From Hemibagrus wyckioides (lineage: Eukaryota; Chordata; Actinopteri; Siluriformes; Bagridae), in contig NC_080731.1 in the NCBI RefSeq assembly GCF_019097595.1, positions 5,336,571 through 5,400,570 on the forward strand: 64,000 bases of DNA, written 5' to 3'. Within the stretch, counting starts at the first letter, position 1. Each line of letters starts with the position of its first letter. Positions 63,472-64,000 of this stretch are shown here, piece by piece. A program made the translations under genes and the position numbers. Below the pieces are notes generated by a model. The model saw nothing but the letters and a program-made list of their open reading frames with translations. It was not told where the DNA came from and searched no databases.

Positions 63472-64000
63472 CACCATTATAGAATTTATGGGTTTTTGTT
63501 TTTAACATCACCAATAATGGTTCAGAAACAGTTCAGTACAGCAGATGTTAAAGACATTGTGTAGAAGAGATTTTTCTCACAAAACACTGCAAAGTTTCTG
63601 CAGCACCAAGAATTTTTCATTTCAGCTTTCTGATGTGACACTCTGTGGAGGAGTGATGGAAAGTGAAAGCTCTGTTCATGTATAAAGTGATCCATTCAGT
63701 TTGAATGAATATACAGTATCTCACAAAAGTGAGTACATGCCTCACATTTTTGTAAATATTTTATTATATCTATATGACAACACTGAAGAAATGCCACTCT
63801 GCTACAGTGTAAAGTAGTGAGGGTACAGCCTGTATAACAGTGTAAATTTGCTGTCCCCTCAAAATAACTCAACACACAGCCATTATTGTCTAAACCGTCG
63901 GCAACAAAAGTGAGTACACCCCTAAGAGGAAATGTCCAATTTGGGCCCAAAGTGTCAATATTTTGTGTGGCCACCATTATTTTCCAGCACTGCCTTAACC
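63134..64000 (-). other. PPM1F last intron (partial)
   Basis: Contains a (TATC)/(CATC)/(GA)n microsatellite at 63413-63466 and, from about 63708, the end of a Tc1-type element. No exon was recognised. Confidence 0.65.
63708..64000. mobile_element. Tc1-type element with long inverted repeat, cut by window end
   Basis: 'acagtatctcacaaaagtga' starts a segment with 'aacaaaagtgagtacacccc', 'tgggcccaaagtgtcaatat' and 'tgtggccaccattattttcc'. I recall these as the terminal region of an abundant fish Tc1 element with inverted repeats of roughly 200 bp. The motif 'acaaaagtgagtaca' occurs twice (about 63722 and 63904), as expected for direct repeats inside a long terminal repeat. The transposase lies outside the window. 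Confidence 0.75.

Overview
This window is vertebrate nuclear DNA, almost certainly from a teleost fish. The genes are split into small exons with GT-AG introns. The space between them is AT-rich and full of microsatellites, Tc1-type transposon copies and tRNA-like short interspersed repeats. Some repeats look like families I remember from catfish, so a catfish or other otophysan is my best guess; the species cannot be fixed from this sequence.

Three protein-coding genes can be supported, all on the minus strand and head to tail. From right to left they are the last coding exon of a PP2C-type phosphatase most like PPM1F (62829-63133), a complete MAPK1 (ERK2) gene in eight coding exons (57155 down to 34735), and a complete YPEL1 gene in four coding exons (22413 down to 5561). 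The order PPM1F-MAPK1-YPEL1 with shared orientation matches human chromosome 22q11.2 as I recall it, which supports orthology rather than paralogy. The assembled MAPK1 reading frame is 377 codons plus stop and the YPEL1 frame is 119 codons plus stop. Every exon junction was checked by hand and stays in frame.

Layout: 1-2150 is intergenic DNA with a long polypurine satellite; 2160-5560 is the probable YPEL1 3' UTR; 5561-22413 is YPEL1 coding exons and introns; 22486-29500 is the YPEL1 5' flank or first intron, ending in a CpG-rich, CCAAT-box-bearing segment; 29550-32150 is intergenic with a 400-bp tandem duplication and a Tc1 derivative; 32200-34734 is the probable MAPK1 3' UTR; 34735-57155 is MAPK1; 57156-57500 is its 5' UTR and promoter; 57500-62828 is intergenic DNA plus the probable PPM1F 3' UTR; 63134-64000 is a PPM1F intron with the start of another Tc1-type element.

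MAPK1 is the terminal kinase of the RAF-MEK-ERK cascade. PPM1F is a Ser/Thr phosphatase and YPEL1 a small zinc-binding nuclear protein. The three are not an operon; their proximity is conserved synteny. The mobile fraction is the most interesting part: one apparently intact Tc1 transposon (36347-37595) inside MAPK1 intron 5, four copies of a different Tc1 family that all lost the catalytic domain and keep only the DNA-binding part, and several older relics. I found no clear sign of a new multi-gene system. The best follow-up leads are the GC-AG intron in MAPK1, the HTH-only Tc1 derivatives, the intact Tc1, and two minisatellites 31 kb apart that share a core.
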